From positions 602,311-666,310 of the forward strand of contig VSDK01019043.1 in NCBI GenBank assembly GCA_009767595.1: DNA of 64,000 nucleotides, read 5' to 3'. Position 1 is the first letter of the stretch. The number at the start of each line of letters is the position of its first letter. The position numbers and the translations under genes are program-made. The notes beneath the pieces were generated by a model. It was not told the origin of the DNA. It searched no databases and saw only the letters and a list, made by a program, of their open reading frames with translations. Below, piece after piece: positions 38,801 through 55,321 of the stretch. The stretch is from Symbiodinium kawagutii. Taxonomy: Eukaryota > Sar > Dinophyceae > Suessiales > Symbiodiniaceae.

Positions 38801-41800
38801 GTGGTTTCCCAGAATAGGGGAACCCCAAAAATGGTTGGTTTATTACTATAAATGGTTAATAATGGATGATTTGGGGGGTCCCCTATTTAGAGAAACCACC
38901 ATATGGGCATTTCTCAAATTTGATGACCCCCCAAACAAAATTTATTACGAAAAATGGTTTATACACTTAGAAACCACCATATCAACCAATGTTTCACACA
39001 GTACGAACCCATGCTCACCAAGGACTAGAGAGACCTACAGAATCTTGCCCTGCAACGGCCAGGAATGCGTTTTCCAACTTTCAACGGGCCCATGTTCATC
39101 AATCATTTTTACCCACTAATTCTAGATGTCAAACAGAATCGACCATGATTGCCCATTTTCAAAGGAAAATCCACATTACCCCCCCCCCCCAAGTTTCCAT
39201 AAACACAAGGTGAAGTACCATTGAACATTCTACCATTGCCTAACTTTAAGCACCATCGATCCTCATGGTTAAGAACTATCATGTCAAACGCCATACCCAT
39301 CATTATAAACATTGTTGTCAACCACCATCCCAGCCATTCTCAACCACAACTGTCAATCCATGCTATCCTCTGGAAATCAAACATATGATTCATGGTCTTC
39401 CAGGATTTCCCTATAACATATGGATATTTTCCAGTCAACCACTAATGAACCACTACGGTAATGGTTGATTACAATTGATTACCCATCTATATGGTTCAGG
39501 AATTCACTGCTCATCAACCATTAATCAACCATAGATATTGAATCATTACCAGCCAACTGTTAGATTACTAGAGTAAAACCAACTACTCACCAAGTACTCC
39601 ACCATTCACGGTACCATCAATGAAGCATAAATCACCCATCAATGAACCTTTCATCAACCATTATTCAACCCTTAATGAACCACTTTACTGACCCGTAGCC
39701 ATACTTCACCAATCTATACCTGGCACACATGGCCCCCCACTCTCCGCACCAAGTAGCTCGCCATCAGCTGCCTCTGCTCCGTCGGCAGCCAAGAGGCTTT
39801 GAAACGGCTTTGGGGAGAGCGTGGTGGTGACTCGCCACATGGCGAGCTGGGTAACCAACCATCCAAAGAAATGGCGCAGCTTTTGACCCTAGCTGGTCAA
39901 CGGTTGGTTTTCACGTATAGCAACTAACAAAAATACACAGTAGAATAGCTGGTTACTATAAAACATTAACAAGCTCTTGTTGTAAGGGCTATTATTGAAT
40001 CGTAAAAAGGAACTCATCATAGTTAGTAGTCGGGTTAGATGTTAGTTCAGCTACCTGGTTCAGCTCGCTTCACCAACCCTGGGCGCACATCCAAGTGGTT
40101 TGGTCACCAATGTGAACAGCAAGGCGTGCATGGGTTTTGACTCACAAAACATATCCGTCACTTGACAGGAAACGTTCCAAAATCAGTCACAACTGATGGG
40201 GAAACCAGGTGCAAAATCCAGGATAGAGCATCAACATCTCCAATTCCCCCCCATTTTTTCGAGGGAATTCAACCGACCAGCCATTTGGTGAGAACATGCC
40301 AAAAACCAATTTGAACCTCCGAAAGACTTGCAAACAATGAGAAAAGATTTGTATTTTTAGGCAATGAAAACGTATTGAGGGTATTTGTTTTTGTGCCCAA
40401 GAGCTGTCCGAAAAGTAACTTTAAAGACTTTATGCAAACCTAGTGAGATTCTAGATCGACATAAGGTACAGGAATAGGTAAACCAGTTACTTTTATGGGG
40501 ATTACATGGGACTACCAGCTTTGGGTAAGTTTTTCATCATCGACCCCTGCAGTTTCACCTCTAAATTTTCATCAGCTGCGGTGTGGTTGTGCTACAATCC
40601 ATCAAGCCGATGACTACCACAGCGCGTTTTGATGTTGGTGATGTTCTTGTACTGTGGGTGATCAATATCCAAGCAACATCAACCAACAAGTTCTGTGTTG
40701 GTTTGCCACCGATAGTCTTGCACTTATCGCAGCAGCAACCATCATTGGCCGGTTGGTTGTTTGACATCTCTAGTTTGTTCCCTTTTGCTCGGTATACTGA
40801 TATGGTGGTTTCTCAAGTAGGGGCCCCCAAAACTACAAATGGTGCACAAAGGATGATTTAGGGGTACCCCTGTTTTGAGAAACACCCATAGGGATATGAT
40901 ATTTTTTTATGATCCGCATCGTAATTCATCAACACCCTGGGCTTCCAAACCCTGGAAAAACGTAGGGTTCACTTCTAAACCCGAGGTTTGAAGATGAAAC
41001 CCAGGGTTTGCAAATTCCTGGAAATTCAGAAAATTATGAAATTCACCAAACTCATCAAAGTTCATCCATCATGCGGTCCAACCGAGATCCCATCATTTCA
41101 GATTAAAGACTGGAAACAAATGCACCTGTGTGTGTGATCTTAATGCTTATGTCATTGAATCCAATTACTGTATGCAGCGCAGCAACTCCCATGAATGCAA
41201 GAATGTGACCGAAATCAAATTGTTTTGCGCCACGAATGCTCGTACGTTGCGATGTGATTGAAAGTGGGTACCAAAAAGCACCCTAAATTGCAAAGGTTGC
41301 AGGAAAGCCTGCACTCTTCCCAAAAGCAAGCTGTTTGAGTTGGCTAAAGCCTGCGCAAAAAGCGCTATGTTGGAGGTACTTTCGGCATCCCTGAAACCCA
41401 TATATTATCATATATTTTATATGGGTTTGTACGGGAAATATACGGGGTTTGTACGGGTTTTATACGGGTTGAGGAAACCCTGGTTTTCTTTCACAAGCCC
41501 GAGGTTTGATATAAAATATACGGGTTTGTACGGGAAATATACGGGGTTTGTACGGGTTTTATACGGGTTGCGGTTTCCCAAAAATTCAAACCCGACTTTT
41601 TTTTGATAATGTTTGATTATTGCTGAAAAAATGTTGACAAAACTATAGTTGGATTGGTCCATTTCAAGAACATTTAGGCACAGTCCAGGGAAACCAGTCT
41701 CCAGCAGCACTTGGAAAGATTGGGAAACTTTAGCCCAATCTTTTGGGAACATATGGTCTCCACTCCGCGGGTATTTTGAGGGCTTTTGCGCCTCTCAAAT

Positions 41801-44800
41801 AATTGTACAAAGCATCTAAACCAGCATTCTGCCAAACATCGCTTTCATGCCATTCCAAACTAGTCAGGGTATGGATGGCTGGTGGAATGACCTCTGGCAA
41901 CCGAGATATCACGATAATCTACATGTAAATGCCCTATGAATCGAAACCACACATGTTATAAGCCCATATAGATGGATGTTGATGGGAAACCCGGGGTTTA
42001 CAATGCAGACCCTGGGTTTGGGCCATGGATAGCTCTAAACCCGAGGTTTAAGTTCGAACCCTACAAAAATGTAGGGTTTCGATGCTTAGGGCACTATATA
42101 ACCAAGCCATCATATCCCTGTGCGATTACTGTAATGGATGTCAACTAATGTGATTTCAGCTGGTTGATTCCAACTCCCTGTCGGCTACTTCCCCATTACT
42201 TAAGAATCGATACATTCCTATTATTGCTCCTGCTGATCTCCTACGAAACATTCTTGCTGGCTATCCATGGTCACTAACCATCATCAAGCCAATCACCAAG
42301 ACGGAAACAACCAGGAGTAGATGGAAAAAAGGGACAAAATCAACAATCAAGCTATACACCGGCATCAACCAACTACTGGCAATCCATGCTAATCGCAATA
42401 ATTGGGAATCCCTGATGCCCTAATGATTCACCAACAGTTGAAAATTCATTGGGATACACCGACAGCAGCCAACTAGTGAATCCCAATAAACCGTTAGCTC
42501 ACTGATGCCAATCCCCAACATCAACCCATGAACTATCTCACCAACCTTTACTGATCATTACCCAGTCTTGGTTAGTAAAAATGATCTCGTTGATGCTTAA
42601 CCAATACGACCACTTGCTTACACCACTCCTGGTAGATCCAAACCACTACGAAATTAGAAGGGTATAAGGATACCTCGAAAGGCTCCAAATCGTTTCTCGC
42701 AACTGGAAGTTATAATAGTTGCTTTAACCATTAGCATTGCTTGTTATCCCTTATTATTGACGGTTATGAAAGGTTACATCCCATCCACTATAAAACCCTT
42801 ATGAAACCACCAACGAATAGTTACTGAAGCATTATTGTTGGCTATTAGCCCCTATTATTCACCACTATGAACGTTTCTTAACCATTACAAACAATTCCAC
42901 TAGCCCCTATCAGTGACTTGTATAAGTCCCTATAACCATGGGAATATCAACCGTTGATGACAGCGACTCCCTGACGCCATCCTTGCGCCACCGCTGCCGA
43001 GGCGCCAGGGTTGCCAGCGTGCGCCGGGCCAACGCTTCGGTTTCACCAGTGGATGACTTCCTAAGGCGCCAATGACACGGCTGCGGGGCGTGGAGCTGAG
43101 GGTTGGTGTTGCCAATGACTAGTTGGTTGGTGGTTTCAACCCCGAAGAAAAATATTAGTCAACCAACCATTTGTTGTTGCTAGGGAAAACAAATGATGTT
43201 TGAAACCAATTAATGATATTAATGGTTAGTGATTAATGGTCAATGGTTCATGATCCGGCGCCGCCGCGAACAACTGGTCAATTTTGATGGGTGGTTTTTC
43301 ATGGTTACTATTGATGAGCAACTGATATTGCTGCAGAGTTGAATCATAACCATGAATTAAACAAAATGGAATTTAGAGTAAATAATGCGTAATGCTTCCA
43401 ACCCCCGGCAGAGTCAAAAATTGCAAAAAGATCTCCTCCTTCGACAAGTGATTGCCTTCAGAATCGCCCCGACTCAAAGAAATGTTGTCGAGAGGAAAGA
43501 TGTCGTGGATGTATTTCTTCTGCGCTGCCACCGAACCAGTGCAGGTATTGTAGTGCCGGTATTGAATTGCCGACAGTTCGGACCAAAGGACTGAGTAAAG
43601 AGCTCTCGCGGTTCGTACCCGTTGTGCACTGCATCCTTGATCAACAGGTCCACCCCGTGACGCACACTTCGCCACTCTGTCTCCAAACTACTGCTCTGCA
43701 CCGCACAACAGCTGTACGTCCGTGCGATCACGCATGCCTTCATGAGCACTTGCTTCGGCGACTGATGCTCCAGCACCCTGTCCATGGCCCGACTACACAC
43801 GTCGTATGCCTCATCATTCACCTTCATTACCTGCAGGGTGTGCAGCAGCTGGACGAGGTCACGAGGAAAAACTCGCCAGCATCTTGCGGGTCATTGACAT
43901 CCCGCAGGCGTGCAACAGTCGTCAGCCATACTACATGGTTCTTGAGGGTCTGGACATGGTACCCCACCACGTCGATTTGCCCCTGTGGCACGTAGAGCTT
44001 CAGGTTGCTGTTTCCTCAAGCCAACGTCCCGGTGTGCACCGCTATTGGCGCGGTGCTCTGCACTCGGTTTTGCCCTTCCGCAACATAGACCGTAAGAGAT
44101 CAAGCGCAATGGGGATGGGCAAGCTGCAATTGCCAAACGCAGCATCGGTGTCACGCACCCATGACGTATTCCACGCCACTGGTCACGCTTCTCCCACGTG
44201 ACATTTCCACCGGGGATGCTCCATGAACTGTGACAACGAGGTGCTCACAGCGTTCCACACTGTGGAGACGCTCGTGCTTTCTGACCAGCGCCGTTTCATG
44301 GATCTGAAATATTCTCTAAGTCGGTTCAGCCGGCTAAAAGCATATGATGCTAATGGTAATCATGTAGCATCATTCTCAACTGCGCGGTCTTCACAAGCTG
44401 AACGTGCTAAATAACTTAATGGAGAAAAATGACCAACAACTGCCAAAACTGGCACAAATGGAAAGTAATACTAATAATGACCATGGCGGTCAAAACTCAT
44501 AGTGAATAATGATCGCTAATCAAGGCCGCCATGTTCAAGACCATGAATTTAAACAATGATGGTTGCATCACCGCTGGTAAGGACTGACACATTGCAAAAA
44601 CCAACAAATAATACCAGCGATGGCTGCTGTGAGTGAACAATGTATTACCAATGGTTATTGTCCATTGAAACTAGCAACGGCGGCGGACTGTCAACTAGTG
44701 ACAGTCAACGACAAGCTAGCTGATTATTTTGCCAAGCTTACAATTGGAGCAAATCCTGTTTTCCAAACGCATTCGTTTTTTTTGGCGCCTTCAGTTAGAA

Positions 44801-46525
44801 CAAGTGAAGCACTTCGGGGGGATCAGGTATTCTAAATTTAGTGTTTTGGATGTTCTAGCTGTATGGCTCACCAGCTAACCGAGCCTGCTTTCGAAGCCCG
44901 TGGCCAGGGGTCAACATCAGCCATCACAATTGCTTACGTTGATTCGGATTGATTTCAACTGATTTCAACTGTTTTGATTGTGTTTGCGCATACCTTTCCA
45001 AAAAAGGCCAGAGCAATGGACAGGCAAAGCAGGCCTGCAGTGATGTGCCCGGAAAAGTCCCAAGTGAATGGCAAATCCAGACCTGTCCAACTGTGACCGC
45101 AGCGCTCAAGTCCAAACCTGGTGAAGTTTCATCTGCCACTTGCCAGTCTGAGCCAATATTCCACCAACACCAAATAGCACTAACTTGCATGCGACTTTGA
45201 AGAAGAAGGTGTAACGCCTTTGAACAATATCAAGCTATGAATGCTGTCGAGCAATGCCAGCATCTCAGGCTGTTGCAGCAGTCGATGACTACAGTGAGCC
45301 TGTTGCGCTGCCGTGCAACTACTTCCTGGCTCTCTCTGTGGCTCAATCCTGCCTCACTCCCTGCGGCGAGCTCTTCACGAGGAACTCACTGATCTCAACG
45401 TCAGTCCCCATTTCGGCCGATGACGGCTGACATGCGTCGAGAAGGTTTGCGTCCAGATGTCACCCAGCAACTGGATGTGTTTGGATGGCAGACTACGATT
45501 GATCCAAGATCCAATGAAGGGCCAGCCACAGACTTGCGCCACATAGGCGCCCAGCCCTCGTCATGGCGCGCCACTGCTACAGGCTTGGGATTTCTGCAGC
45601 AACTCTTAGAAATTCAATTCCTTCGGGCCTAGAAAAACAAACACGATCAGGCCCACTGTCGAATTCTGCTTTCAATGCCATGTCCAAAATGGTGGTTGGA
45701 TCCTGGCCTTGGCTCTTGGCATCTAAGACAGCTGCAGACAAACAAGTGGCCATCTTCCAGCAAAGCATTGAAACGAAACTCATCCATTCCTGCGCCTTGG
45801 CTTTCGAGAAGTCAACATACTTGGCCCTCAAAATTTTGATGGCTTGGTGCACGTTTGCTGGAACAGTTGCATTTGGCAAAAATGAAGCTGGCGCAGCTGG
45901 AGCTGGAGAAGGTGGCGACAACACTGCCTGATCCTGGTAACACAAGGCCACCAGGTTCACAGCGGCAAGAAGAAGGTGAGCCCCCAATGGCCCTGCTACA
46001 CCTCCTCTTTCAAAGCAATTGAACTCCTCCAACGCACTTTCCCATCACCCTCCTCCATTTTGTTTTGCTGCAAACGACTTCCAATTTTCAGTTGCTTCAG
46101 GAAAGAGCAAGAAGTCAGCAATTCCTTGCTAATTGAAATGACGCTCATAATGCATGCCCAAAGCAAGCACCTCCACTGCATTGGCAGACTGTGGGATTTC
46201 AATTCAAGGAGCCCCTGGTGGCAAAAAATGGCCAGCACCCATGTGAGTCTTGTGCTTCTCCTGCTGCATCCGGCTCAGGGCCCCAAGGGCTGTCCTCCAG
46301 GGCTTGCTCAAATGCAAACTTGTTGGTGAACTTGTCACTCAAGCTAATGTAGAACAGGAGCCTGCCACAGCTTTGGTCTCCAGCCTGCCACAGTTTTGGT
46401 GTCCGTCCGCTCGACACCTGCCATAGTTTTGATGACGATGGTGGTGGTGGTGATGATGAGGAGGATGATGATGATGACGACAAGGACAATGATGATGATG
46501 ATGAAGATGATGAAGATGATGATGG

Positions 46526-46558
<33 letters not shown>

Positions 46559-46720
46559 CGATGCTGATGATAATGAAAATGATGATGATGACGATGCTGA
46601 TGATAATGATAATGATGATGACCAGGAAATGATGCGGATGATGGTAATGATGATGATGATGATGATGAGATTGATGATGATGACGGTGATGATGATGACG
46701 ACGGCGGCGACGATGACGAC

Positions 46721-46755
<35 letters not shown>

Positions 46756-49700
46756 GAATACATATCAGCGATATACAGATTGATAAGTCAAGAGGTAAAC
46801 CGGTAAGCACATAGTTATATAGAATCAAAGGTAGGCACGCAACTCAATAAATAGATAGATCAATCGATACAAAGATTGCAAAATAAATGGGTAGATCAAC
46901 AGATGGATTGATGGATGGGTGGATGGGTAGAAAGAGAAATAGATAGACAAAAGGAAAAAAGAGCAGCCAAATTGAAAAAATAGATATAAGTTGATCAATA
47001 TCGGTCGGAAAAAAGATTTCATAAACATGCAAAAATTGAAGTCTATCTTGTCGGCAAATTCGCAGGTACCTTGGGTCAGAATGTGAGGCTGTCAGATGTG
47101 TAGATATGAGATGTTAAGATGTGAGGTCTGAAGGATTGAGAGGTTAAGACGCAAATTGTGAAATTTCAACATTTTAAGATGTAAGATGCCAGGCCAGATG
47201 TGAAGGTCCGAGATGTGAAGACGATATCCGCGATCCAAGCTCCCAGCATTGTGTTCTGGCCAGATCCAGCGCTGTAGCTGGCGCAGGCAGCTCCGAACCT
47301 CGAGTGGCACAGCTTTGAGCGGCGCAGCCACGGCCATGAAAGTCTTGGCGCCGACCTTCTCCGTGGGGCTGCTGCTGCGCCAGGCGCACCCAAAGCCCAG
47401 GAGGCAAACTGCCTGGGCGCCCTGCTGCCGACAATAATTGTCGGTTTCACATCGAAGTGGATGATGCCCAGCTTCCGCAAGGCCGTAAGAGGGGAGAGCC
47501 TCTGTCACTGGTCCCGCTGGCGCTGGCGCCGCTGGCGCGATCGAAACCTGCAAACATCCAAGTAGATGGCGCATCTCTGATTTGGCTCTGGGGGTTCAAT
47601 GAGTAGACATGATTGACTAAGCCTCAAATGTCCGCGCTGCCCATGTTGCATCTGATTGTCTTACCAGAAACAAAAGGCTGGAAAAATATCGCCATGGCAA
47701 CAAATGCTTTTTTTGATCACTCGTTCCATTTTGGAATTTTTTGCCAAGCTCCTCGCCTGGAAAAAGAATCACCGGTAGTGGTATTTTGCACCATCAGGAA
47801 TCGTTAAACTCTAGTGATCGTTCACAGTTCGACGGCTGGAAATAGCGACACTTTTTATATAGAAACCCTGGTGGATTGTCCATTGCTATGGTAGATCACC
47901 AAAGGGTTTCAATCATGGACAAACAATAATTCGACCATCACAAATTGTTGATAATTAATCATCGTTTCCTGCCATAATACGGGTGTTTGTCAAAATTGTG
48001 GACCCCCCAAAAAGTTGGTTCACCGCTGTAAATGAAGTTATTCAATGATTTAGGGGTACCCCAATTTTAAGAAACACCTGTATATTGACCATCACTAACT
48101 CTTCGTCCATCGCTGTTGACAATTATTAACCATCGTCGAGCCTGTTATGAGGAACAAATCTCAATCAAAGTAGCAGTCATTATAATCATTACCATCAGTA
48201 CTACTTGCCGAACTTCAACCACTACTTTTTGTCAGCCAACCTGATTACCCGTCATTGAACTTTCATTAAGCCAGCTCCTAGCCAGGCATCCTCAGTTTTG
48301 ACCATGAAGCACCCTACGCCACACTCAGCATCATCTCACCATGGTCGTCCGTCATTAAACCATCCTGTACTTAGCCCAAATCAATTCCATTCGCTGCCGT
48401 TGATATCGCAACTGAACCACACCCATACACCCAGAAGGAGATAGTGATACTGACCATAGCCATTGCTATTGCAACGACACAAGGGATAATTAGCGATTAT
48501 CCCCAAACAATAACTGAGGAATCACTGGTGATCTGCGAACCGCAACATTTGATTACTGTTTTTCGCCAAAAAATCAGCAATAATCACTAATGAATCATCT
48601 ATCACCACTGATGATTGAGTATTGAATATGTCCAGCCGTTCTCTATAATTATGATTTTCTATTTTTGCTTGTTATTGTCTATGTGTTTCCACCAGTACAC
48701 CATTTCACCACAAGTGACTATGATCAACATCGCTGACCATCATAAATCAATGAGCATTACTCACCATCAACAACCAGCCTGTCCATCATCATTCATCATC
48801 ATTCATCATAATTCATCATACTTCATCAGCGTTACTTTCACCAACACGTTGCTTCACCACCATTGCCCATCAAAACTCATCACCGGTTGGTCCTTTCCAC
48901 CCCCATGAGAAATATCATTCCACCAACCATTTGTTAATACTAGGGAAAGTAAGCAAAATCTCAATCAAACCACCAACCAGCTACCATGTTTCAACCACCA
49001 AGCAAATCATGATACACCACCATTGTCTGGTTGGTAGTTGTTCAACCATTATTGTTGGAGGTATTATCCCTAATTATTATAACAATCACTACTAGTTGTA
49101 GCCCCTGAAAAACCCTTATAAAACCACTACCAACTATAGCTACGCATTGAAAATCCCATGGCTTCCCTCGGAAATCCGATTCTTTTCCTATAAAACCTTC
49201 ATAAAACCCACCAACCAGTCATGCTTGACAGGTGTTGACACCACCACGGCATGAACGCATCAGTTCCATTCAGTTCCCAGCTTCGGCGCAACGAAACTCA
49301 GCGTCGTCGCCAGGGTGACAAGGCTTGCAGCCAGCACGCGCAGCACGCGCCGCCGCCGTGGCAACGACATGGGACCGAACCAGGGGGCCGTGGTGCGGCT
49401 GGAGCAGGGGACAGCTGCAGGTCAGGATGGTGAGTGCATGGTTGATGGTTGAGGGTTCTGGTTCATCGTTGATGAATGGTTAATGATGGAACCAGAAAAA
49501 ATATGGTGATTTTAGGTCAAATATACGGTTCATGCACGCTGAACCATATGGTCAAATGATGGCCAAATATGTCGATGTGATGGTCAAAGGATCTACATTC
49601 GCTAACCAGCAACTAATTAAGAGGTGATCAGCACTGATTAGCCGTTTTTACCAGCTAACTTTGTTAGTTCATACGTGACCGTCTATTACACAAGTCGAGG

Positions 49701-52700
49701 TATCACTCGGTCAGCTGCCAGCAAAAGAATGTCCCGCCTCATGTTCCCAGCCATGTGCGGAAATGGGCAAACGGTTTTCTGGGAGAGTTCAATATGGCAG
49801 CGGGTCAAACCCCAGTACCAATTTTCGGGTTCCCTATCATCAACTATTGTTTCCCGATTATTGGTGGTTATTATCCCCCATTATTGGTTGGTTAATATTG
49901 ACCCGACCCATAGCCATATGGTAAACCATGCGTGCGGTGGGTGAACGTTCACCCCAAATTCACCATGGTAATGGAACGTTACCAAATGGAAAGTGCGCGT
50001 GGGCGTGGAGTATCACAATGATCAGCAAATTCCCAACAGCCATGCAGCAGGATTTCAATAATCATCAGTAACACCAAGAATCAAAAAGTCTTGTTCTGGC
50101 CGTTGATTAAGGGTAAGTACCAGTTGCGTAAATCATCAGCTGATGATTCACTAAAAAAACAATAGTCAACTAAAAAATACTAAAAACATGAATCATCACG
50201 GTATGATAAACTAAAAATCAACGACCATAGCTACTTACCCATCAGCTCATCATCCGTTCACCTCATGGTGCACCACATCAACCTGCGCCCTGAGGCAGCC
50301 CATAGGGTCACCGTAGCGGAAACGTGCCCCCCACAACGGGCTCCTGGAAACCGGCACCTTTGGCCGATCCGGAGCTGCTAATGGACTGGTCATGCAACGT
50401 CTTGGCCTAAGCGCGGCGTTTCCCAAGGGGGAGATGCGCTCGGGTGGGGTGTACAATTACGGCTTCCCACAGGTTGGAACAACCATGGGGGCAACCCATC
50501 TATCTGCCTACCTACTTACTTATCTACCTACCAATCTACCTATCTATGCATGAAAATGCAATTTTTGATCATTCTTCTAACGAATACAGCTAGCTCATCG
50601 TGCTGTCAGCCAAATCCGATCTTTTCGCCCGAAACTACACGAAAGAACATCGTTACACAGCAACCTGCAATGGCGAAATGACTGAGTACACCAGTCTCAC
50701 CACCTCAGAGGAGGCCATACCTCTATCCAGTTTGAGATCAGTACCTTGCCAAAGAAACGCAAGCTATTGGCCACCGAGGGAACCAGCCCATTTTGCTTGA
50801 GAATTCTGAGCCATATTCTCAATGTGGTGGTTTCTCAAAGTACGGGTATCCTCAAATCATCAAGCAATCATCATTTTTGGTATAATAAATCGACCATTTT
50901 TTTGGGCTCCCCTATTTCTAGTATTTCAAGAACCCCCCACATCAATCATCTACGGAACCAAGTGCACCAAGTGCACCGGGTTGGTATGCTGGCTCTAAGG
51001 ATGACTAGCAACACTTGACCTTCCATCCCAAGATTCCCAGCAACTGATGTACTTCCCAAAAACTGGAGTTCCATGGGTTTTCCAACGTCTTTGTTGCTCA
51101 CAACCCCCTCCCAAAAGGATCAACCATAGCTCGTCACCACTGCACTATGCACAGCCACCTACTTCGACACACTGGCAGGTTGAGTTCCACACCAGCCAGT
51201 CTTGAACCTGCGCATTCTGTGCCTGAGCCAGTCACTGAGTACACCTGCCTGCGGTAAACTATAGGTGAGCTGCAAGTGGTCTGAACTGTTGGCATCTTCA
51301 CAGAAATATTCGCTCAGACATTTTTGCGGGGCTCGTTGGTACCGTCACGACCCCCATGCCGACATCCCATCCATCATAGAAAGGCCACCACTAGCGAAGA
51401 GAACCAGAAGCACCACGTGTCTGGTTTTGAAACCACAACTGATTGGCGGTTTCAACCCCTATGAAAAATATTAGTCAACCAACCATTTCTTAGTAACTAC
51501 TGGGAAAAAGAGAAAAAAGTAAAGCCACCAACTGAATTTCTCAGCCAAGTACATCTCATAAATCGCTCCAGGGCTCCTCATTGGAACGGTGCGGCAAGTC
51601 TGGGATGCTTTTGACCATCACTTCGTTTCCGAAGTGCTGCATGATCCAATCAAGAGCCCTTCATTTGTTGATGATCTGATTGAACAGTGACCAAAAACTG
51701 TAGGGGACCATAACAAATAAATTGCGGACTTCATCATGACTTATATATAATCACTATAGCTAACAGTCTCTGGTAATCAGCAACATCGCTGCCAAAAGCC
51801 CGTTCCTGGCTGAACATTCACCATGATTAGCTCCCCAGGCCTGGCTTCTCTAACCCTGACGCCAGCTGCACATCCAAGTAGGGGAACATAACCAAGTTTT
51901 TATCACGATGATGGGAGATCTAGCTGGTAAAACACCCATCTTTAATGGTGAATCACCACTTTCTGTAGGGGAACATAACCAAGTTTTATCACCATCTGTG
52001 AGTTCTTGAGGGTAAATCACCACTTCTGGTTGGTGGTTTCAGCCCCTATGAAACATATTAGTCAACCATTTGTTGATGATTACTAGGGAAAACAAAAAAT
52101 GTTTGAAACCACCAACCAAACTTTTTGTCTGTCCAAGCTCATGGCGGTTGCTGGGCTTCATCCACACCATCCACACGCCTCGTCGAGTTCAGTCGCGTCT
52201 TGAACCTGGTGGCGTTGCGACTCTAACCAATCGGTGCTTAGGATGTTTAAGGGTGGGTAATAATGGTTTATGTTGTTATGGCTATTGTGATGGCTGGTGA
52301 TTGACCACGATTAATGGTTTATTGTTGGTTAAACATCCTAAGAGTGGTGACAATAATGGTTCATGAAACCATTGTTGGTTAATTAATCCCATTGTGTAGT
52401 GGTTAACAAACCTTTAAGGGATACCAACAATAATGGTTTATTAGTGGTCAAGAGTGGCTAGTAGTGGTGAGAATGGTTCATAATGCTCAGGATTGCGCAG
52501 GTGTTCTTGAAGTACCGGTCCACGGGTGTTGTAACAAGTCACTACAACAAGAAATGGTGCAAAAGAATCCGCTGGGTCTAAGGTCAAGCAGAACACGTTG
52601 CACAACTCGATGAATCAAGACTTTGGTTTCAACAAAGGCGCTGGGTCTGGACACCATCAGTCAGGCTGTACAACGCTTTCACAACCTGGTGAACCATGAG

Positions 52701-55257
52701 ATTATCTTTGGGATTGTCTGGGTGATTGATAATGAAGAGTAATGTTGTCGTTGATTCTCCAGCCAGCCACTGAAGTTGCTGGGATGAATTCCGACAATGC
52801 AAAACCGCACTTCTCGGGCAAAAGGTTTTCGGCTCATTCTCGGATGTGCTGCCGGGGTTAGATTACCATGGTCATAAACCCTATGAGGCCGCTCAACTCA
52901 CCCCTGTGACCATGGTGAATATTCCACATGGCACATCCAAGTTGTTCGGCAAGGTACGCAACAATAGATCCATGGCTTTGGGCACCAGGTACCCTAGAAA
53001 CGCTCGAGACCCGCCGTGGCATAGGCGCTGGATGATCAGCTTCCCACAGGGTAGAGCCTACTAGCTACAACCTGGTGATATTTTTTCCATTTCAAAATAT
53101 ATCTTCCATAACTGGTATAGCCCAATAGCTAAACCTAGTCACGGCAGAATTTCCATATGGATGCCATGGTTTGAATCATAAAAATCATAATGTCCTGCTT
53201 TGAATGATGAAACCGTAACGCCAGCTTTAGCCAACAACTGGGTGCCCCTCCAGCTGTTCATAGCAGCTGCACCCTGCAGCCACCCCTGCACCAATCCCAT
53301 GGGAACCTCCTTCTCTTGAGAGTCCTTGAGGGCCTGGCTCGATCAGCGGTGCGTTTCACCAGGGCATGGAAGCCATGGAGGGTCTCGGCTTGGCCGTGGA
53401 ATATCCAACTGGTTGGTGAGCTCAACCGCTGGGTGGGTTCAACTGGTTGGTGGTTTCAACCCCTATTTCTTCATACTGGTTGGAAAATGAAATAATGTTT
53501 GAACTGGTTGGTGTATTCAACTGGTTGGTGTATTCAACTGATTGGTGGGTTCAACTGGTTGGTGGGTTCATACTTGGGAAAATGAAAAAAAATGTTTGAA
53601 ACATTTTAAAACCACCACTCAGCCAAAGTCAACGACTGAATTCGAAAAGCAGCTGGAGCGTGGGATCGCTGCGTTTTCTGTGGTCACTACCGGCGAAGAA
53701 CATCCGTAAGCAATGAAGTGATGAAGCTAAACGCTTCCTTGGCTCTTATTGGCAACAATCAACAGCTCTCATCACTGTCCATTATCAGGCATTACTCATC
53801 TTTGTAGATGTTGTAGGAGCAACAACAGTAGCTGGTATTATCCATTAGGAATCATCACTGACCACTACTCGTTTACCCTGCACTCAGAAGGCTGCTGTAC
53901 ACCATCACTAACGACTACCAATAAGGAACTGTTGTAGCTGTAGCTGGCATCTTCCTTGTTACTCACCATTTTTGGCCACGGTTAAAAGCATTGACATCAC
54001 CAACCAGAAGAACTGGCGCTTCTGTCTACATCCTTTCCGTATTTTGCAGTTGGTTAGCCTCCCGAGACAACCCTCATAAAAATGTAAGGAAAAAAATCAC
54101 TTCAGCCATGCGGGCAACCCTTCCACAAGATGGTGTAAACACGTGTTGGAGCAGCCAAGAAACCAGTGGAAATTCTTAGTGTCACATGGGACCAGGTGTT
54201 CAGCCCCGAGGGTTGTTGCGCGCAATGCATTTGGTACCCCTAAGACATCTAAGCACTCGGGACCAACCAGTCTTTGTTCGAAGGGGGGGTAGCCTCAAAC
54301 AACAAACATATCTTGATGTTTGCAAGGTAAATGGTCCTGGCGTACGACTAAAAATGACATACAAGCAGCTGCATCGATTCAAAATTGATGAAAATTCTAT
54401 GTCATCCCCAGGTCGATTCCCCACGGATTCTTCCCCTGGCAAGCTTTTCTCGCTTCCCAGACCACCCTTTCTCCACCAGTGACCTAACCACCAGTTGACC
54501 ATCATGAAACCACCAACTCGCCAGTGGGAATCTTGGTGGGTCACTCATCTGAGCCCAACCATCGGTTCACCATCCATCCAACCGTGCCCAGCACCGTTTT
54601 TGAGTCGTCACCCGCGGTCACCTGCATGGAATCCACTTCGGTGGTCGCTGAAGAGCGCGTCTCTTTGAGATCTGCATTGCCTTGATGCAGCGACGCCTGC
54701 CAGGGGGCCGGTTGCCGGTGCCACGGTTCGTGGTGCCAGGTCATGGTTCGTGGTGCTTCAGTCTTAAGAAACCAACAGTCACTATCATCAACGGCCATGA
54801 GTGGCTAGTTGTGGTTGAGGATCATAATCTAATTGGTAGTTGAACCACCCCTATGACAAATATTTCTGAAGCAACCAGTTGTTCATAATCACTAGGGAAA
54901 ATAAAAAATGTTCGAAACTACCCAGCAGTAGTTGTAGTGATTATGAAACAATCACGGTAGTAATGATAGTGTCTGTTCGTAATGGTCTTTGTAGGAAAGA
55001 CTTCGAAGATTCTAATGGTGCCTAATGCATGATTTGATGATGGTTAATAGTGCCTAATCAGGGATCATATTCTTATAAAAGAAAGATAAAACATGCGGAT
55101 TGCGACCATTTGCGGCCAACAAGCCGACAACAGCCGGAGCAACAATACAACCACAACAATACTTACCATTTGCTCACAGCTCCAAATTGCTCCCCCTTTG
55201 AAGGGCTGCAAGGATACTTCTGGCTCCAAAGCTCTCCCTCCTTACCACCATGCCGGT

Positions 55258-55321
<64 letters not shown>
